Below the pieces are notes generated by a model that saw nothing but the letters and a program-made list of their open reading frames with translations, ran no database searches and was not told where the DNA came from. 53,066 nt of DNA. Source: Bacillota bacterium (GTDB lineage: Bacteria; Bacillota_I; Bacilli_A; RF39; UBA660). The stretch spans positions 84,179 through 137,244 of the forward strand of contig SVAN01000001.1 of the NCBI GenBank assembly GCA_015059375.1, given 5' to 3'. The number at the start of each line of letters is the position of its first letter. The first letter of the stretch is position 1. Positions 50,753 to 53,066 of this stretch are shown one piece after another. A program made the translations under genes and the position numbers.

Positions 50753-52135
50753 TTGCTTTTTAAGTTCTTTAATAAAGATTGACGGGGCTTGTCTGGGAAC
50801 CAGAATAAAAGTTTTGCGTTTGCATCTAGTTAAAGCTACAAAAAAGACTCGTCTTTCTTCGGCAAAAGGAAAGGAGTCAATTTTACTTTCTGCGTATTTT
50901 AAAATTGGATGACTTTCAATTTTATTTGGCATTCCATAAATTTTATCTGATAGATTTAAAAGAATTACATACTGGCTTTCAAGACCTTTAGCGCTATGAA
51001 TAGTTAAATATTTTAAATGATAATCTTGATAAATAAGTTCATCGTTGTTATAACTAAAATCTTGATCGATGTATTCATAAATATCTGCTTTATTTCTTGA
51101 TAAAATCATAATTTCATTATTGTTAATGCATAACTGTTTTAAAAGTTTCTTCAAAGATTTTATTGGATTATAGTAGTAAATGATTTCAATGGGATTAGAT
51201 ATAGATAATGAACTTTGCATATTTTTCACAATCTGTAGTTTGTTTTTATTGATAAAATCTGAGGAAATATTAATTAGTTCTTGGCTATTACGATAAGTAT
51301 TTTTAAGAAACATAATTTTAGCTTTAGGAAAATGTTTTTGAAAATCCAAAAAAATATTTAGGTCACATCCAGAAAAATGAAAAATCGATTGTGCGTCATC
51401 TCCGACGGCTGTAATTATGGAATTAGAATGATAATATATGATTTTTAATAATTCGAGTCTAATTAAAGAAGTATCTTGAAATTCGTCTACAATAATATAT
51501 TTAAAAGTATGATAGTTGTATTTGTTTTTTAAAAAGCTTGTAGCTTTAGTTATCAAGTCATCAAAGTCATATGAATTAGTACTTTGTTTTTCTTCTTCAT
51601 ATAATTTTAGGATTGTTAGAATAAGATGAATTAAATATTTATCTTGATAATCTTTAATCATGTTATAAAGTCTATCAATTTGATGATTGTTAGTTTTAAA
51701 AAGATTAATAAAGGTTTTAATTAGTTTTTTTAGCGACAAATATTCTTGGCTATTAAAATCTAGTTTTAAAATATTTAGATATCGACAAAGCTTGTTTTTC
51801 TCTTTGAAAATTAATGATTTAAAGTATTCATCAATAATTTGGTCAAGCAAAAAAGAACTACATATTTGGTAGTTAATATTATTATATTTTAAAATATCAA
51901 TTGCTAATTTATGGAAAGTTGTAACTACAATATTTTGGTTATTAATTCTTTTTTTTATATCTTCGACGCTTTTGTTCGTAAATGATAAAAGTAAAATATC
52001 TTTTGGTAATACAGTTTTTAATAAATAATTTACTTTAGCAATAATAGTTGTGGTTTTACCACTTCCTGGTCCGGCAATAACAAGTAAATCTTGCATAGTT
52101 TTTACAACTTCCATTTGAAAATTATCTAAAGCCAT
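50747..52135 (-). CDS. Small UvrD/Rep-type ATP-dependent helicase
   Basis: I start at ATG 52,135 (MALDNFQMEVV) because the frame upstream encodes a hydrophobic stretch with no ribosome site and the helicase pattern begins here. The 462-residue protein has superfamily 1A motifs in order: Walker A AGPGSGKTTT near residues 20-29, VDEFQDTS, GDDAQSIFHFSGCD, TIHSAKGLESQYVILLNL and RRVFFVALTRCKRKTF. PcrA and UvrD have about 700 residues; much of the 1B/2B domains is missing. It is monocistronic and divergent from the Nudix gene. Confidence 0.85.
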   Translation of the reverse strand: MALDNFQMEVVKTMQDLLVIAGPGSGKTTTIIAKVNYLLKTVLPKDILLLSFTNKSVEDIKKRINNQNIVVTTFHKLAIDILKYNNINYQICSSFLLDQIIDEYFKSLIFKEKNKLCRYLNILKLDFNSQEYLSLKKLIKTFINLFKTNNHQIDRLYNMIKDYQDKYLIHLILTILKLYEEEKQSTNSYDFDDLITKATSFLKNKYNYHTFKYIIVDEFQDTSLIRLELLKIIYYHSNSIITAVGDDAQSIFHFSGCDLNIFLDFQKHFPKAKIMFLKNTYRNSQELINISSDFINKNKLQIVKNMQSSLSISNPIEIIYYYNPIKSLKKLLKQLCINNNEIMILSRNKADIYEYIDQDFSYNNDELIYQDYHLKYLTIHSAKGLESQYVILLNLSDKIYGMPNKIESHPILKYAESKIDSFPFAEERRVFFVALTRCKRKTFILVPRQAPSIFIKELKKQL

Positions 52136-52228
52136 ATGTGTCTCTTTCTGCATACCATACGTTTCATAATAATAACATAAAAATGTCAAAGTTGTGAATA
52201 GTAAGATGTATTTAAATAGAAAATAAGT

Positions 52229-52234
52229 TATAAT
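52229..52234 (+). promoter_or_regulatory. -10 box of the Nudix gene
   Basis: TATAAT here overlaps an upstream in-frame ATG (52,233), so the true start is ATG 52,254, with GGGTGA as the ribosome site. Confidence 0.55.
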
Positions 52235-52253
52235 GATTAAGGGTGAACATAAG

Positions 52254-52673
52254 ATGGAAAAAAAAGTAGTAGGAATAGCGTTCATTAAGGACGGCAAACT
52301 TTTAATTGTTCAATCGGTTAGAAGCAGTAAAAATAATATTTGGACTTTAATTGGTGGCGGTGTTGAAAGTGGAGAAACTGAGGTGGAGGCTGCAATTAGA
52401 GAAGTCCGTGAAGAAATACACAATGGTTTTGAAATCAAAGAAGAAGATTTAAAACCAGTAATGTGTTTTAAGGAATGTGCCTCATCCAATCCTGATTTAG
52501 ATATTGTGATGACAATGTTTATTTGCACAAAACCAATAGATGTTTGTTTATCATCAGATTTTGAAATTTTAAAATATCATTGGTATAAAGTAGGAGATAA
52601 TAATTATAAAATATCTTCGGCAATACGTGATCACTTCTTACCATTTGCCATTTCTGAAGGGTTAATTTATTAA
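52254..52673 (+). CDS. Nudix hydrolase
   Basis: The 139-residue enzyme carries a full Nudix box, GGGVESGETEVEAAIREVRE followed by E-I, which binds magnesium and cleaves nucleoside diphosphates linked to another moiety. VVGIAFIKDGKLLIVQSVR precedes it, as in MutT-like proteins. The substrate is not predictable. The start at 52,254 is preferred because the upstream in-frame ATG lies within the promoter. A T-rich tail without a good stem follows. Confidence 0.88.
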   Translation: MEKKVVGIAFIKDGKLLIVQSVRSSKNNIWTLIGGGVESGETEVEAAIREVREEIHNGFEIKEEDLKPVMCFKECASSNPDLDIVMTMFICTKPIDVCLSSDFEILKYHWYKVGDNNYKISSAIRDHFLPFAISEGLIY

Positions 52674-52698
52674 TTTTTTTAAAAAATGAAGATTTTTT

Positions 52699-52727
52699 GT
52701 TGCACTTCGGGAATTTATATAGTATAA
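52699..52727 (+). promoter_or_regulatory. Promoter of the tRNA cluster
   Basis: TTGCAC, a 17-base spacer and TATAAT lie 52 bases before tRNA-Val. Confidence 0.8.
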
Positions 52728-52778
52728 TCTAAATTGTCTTGAGAAAGACGACAATATTATTTAAATTCCACGATATGT

Positions 52779-52855
52779 GGGCGATTAGCTCAGTTGGTTA
52801 GAGCACCTGCCTTACAAGCAGGGGGTCATAGGTTCGAGTCCTATATCGCCCACCA
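52779..52855 (+). tRNA. tRNA-Val (TAC anticodon)
   Basis: The 77-base cloverleaf has acceptor GGGCGAT/ATCGCCC, anticodon loop CTTACAA (anticodon TAC), a GTTCGAG T loop region and encoded CCA. Confidence 0.96.
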
Positions 52856-52862
52856 TTTTTAA

Positions 52863-52938
52863 GCCGACATAGCGTAATTGGTAGCGCAACTGACTTGTAA
52901 TCAGTAGGTTGGGGGTTCGATTCCCTCTGTCGGCACCA
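52863..52938 (+). tRNA. tRNA-Thr (TGT anticodon)
   Basis: The 76-base cloverleaf has acceptor GCCGACA/TGTCGGC, anticodon loop CTTGTAA (anticodon TGT), T loop TTCGATT and encoded CCA. It follows tRNA-Val by 7 bases. Confidence 0.96.
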
Positions 52939-52946
52939 TTTTTTGT

Positions 52947-53030
52947 GGAAGGGTAGCGAAGTGGTCAAACGCGGCAGACTGTAAATCTGTTCCTTCGGGT
53001 TCTATGGTTCAAATCCATATCCTTCCACCA
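52947..53030 (+). tRNA. tRNA-Tyr (GTA anticodon)
   Basis: The 84-base class II tRNA has acceptor GGAAGGG/TCCTTCC (one G-T pair), anticodon loop CTGTAAA (anticodon GTA), a long variable arm around TTCCTTCGGGTT and encoded CCA. Confidence 0.95.
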
Positions 53031-53036
53031 TTTGAT

Positions 53037-53066
53037 TGCCTCGTAGCCAAGTGGTAAGGCATCAGA
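53037..53066 (+). tRNA. Partial tRNA, probably tRNA-Gln
   Basis: The window ends inside this tRNA. TGCCTCG (acceptor), TA, and D arm GCC/GGC are visible. The unusual T at position 1 and the order after Tyr suggest tRNA-Gln, but the anticodon is outside the window. Confidence 0.7.

Overview
This is about 53 kb of AT-rich DNA from a low-GC Gram-positive bacterium. The standard genetic code fits: TGA ends genes such as the pduL-like one and TGG encodes Trp. There is a complete murC, so the cell makes peptidoglycan. Other Bacillota traits are AddA/AddB, an isoleucine T-box, a rpsD leader, a rsmC-like/rpoB/rpoC order and the YfmF/YfmH pair. The compact gene set, the AT bias, a PduL-type phosphotransacetylase and a non-standard residue in the RpoB rifampicin pocket suggest an uncultured gut lineage of Bacilli near Erysipelotrichia, RF39 or the Mollicutes. 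The placement is inference.

Layout. 1-1,038 holds the end of a secreted repeat protein and a frame-shifted tail. 1,115-5,176 is an envelope cluster: PH-like protein, RmuC, DUF368 flippase, degenerate histidine phosphatase, tiny membrane protein, acyltransferase. 5,451-12,447 is a tightly overlapping run: PduL, DusB, AddB, AddA. 12,469-13,468 is decayed DNA (AlbA-type and phage antirepressor fossils). 13,601-21,225 carries two large repeat surface proteins on either side of a minus-strand murC operon. 21,226-23,260 holds two pieces of a DinD pseudogene with a MazF-like gene and a candidate small RNA between them. 23,264-26,621 is a T-box-controlled ileS. 26,762-28,612 is a nucleoside hydrolase/ribokinase operon. 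30,467-38,428 is the rsmC-like gene, rpoB and rpoC. 38,499-42,199 is a dGTPase-like gene and the M16 peptidase pair. The rest is housekeeping and small envelope genes, rpsD, tRNA-Arg, two membrane thioredoxins, a flavin reductase-rubredoxin fusion, a small UvrD-like helicase, a Nudix gene and a tRNA cluster (Val, Thr, Tyr, partial Gln) that runs off the end.

The most interesting system is in the surface proteins. Three copies of the repeat unit (401-508, 14,942-15,040, 15,851-15,952) end in a GC-rich stretch. There, invariant codons without adenine (GCG, GTG, GGT, GTC) alternate with codons that differ at positions 1 and 2 but mostly keep C or T at position 3. This is the footprint of adenine-directed mutagenesis by a diversity-generating retroelement (DGR) acting on AAC/AAT codons of a template. 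No reverse transcriptase or template repeat is visible here, so they would have to lie elsewhere in the genome. A second surface protein (18,397-21,225) has the same scaffold without this codon pattern.

Other points are an IleRS with a swapped HIGH motif (GLHH), an Asp at the RpoB position equivalent to E. coli His526, two enzyme folds that have lost catalytic residues, and an apparently leaderless surface-protein mRNA.
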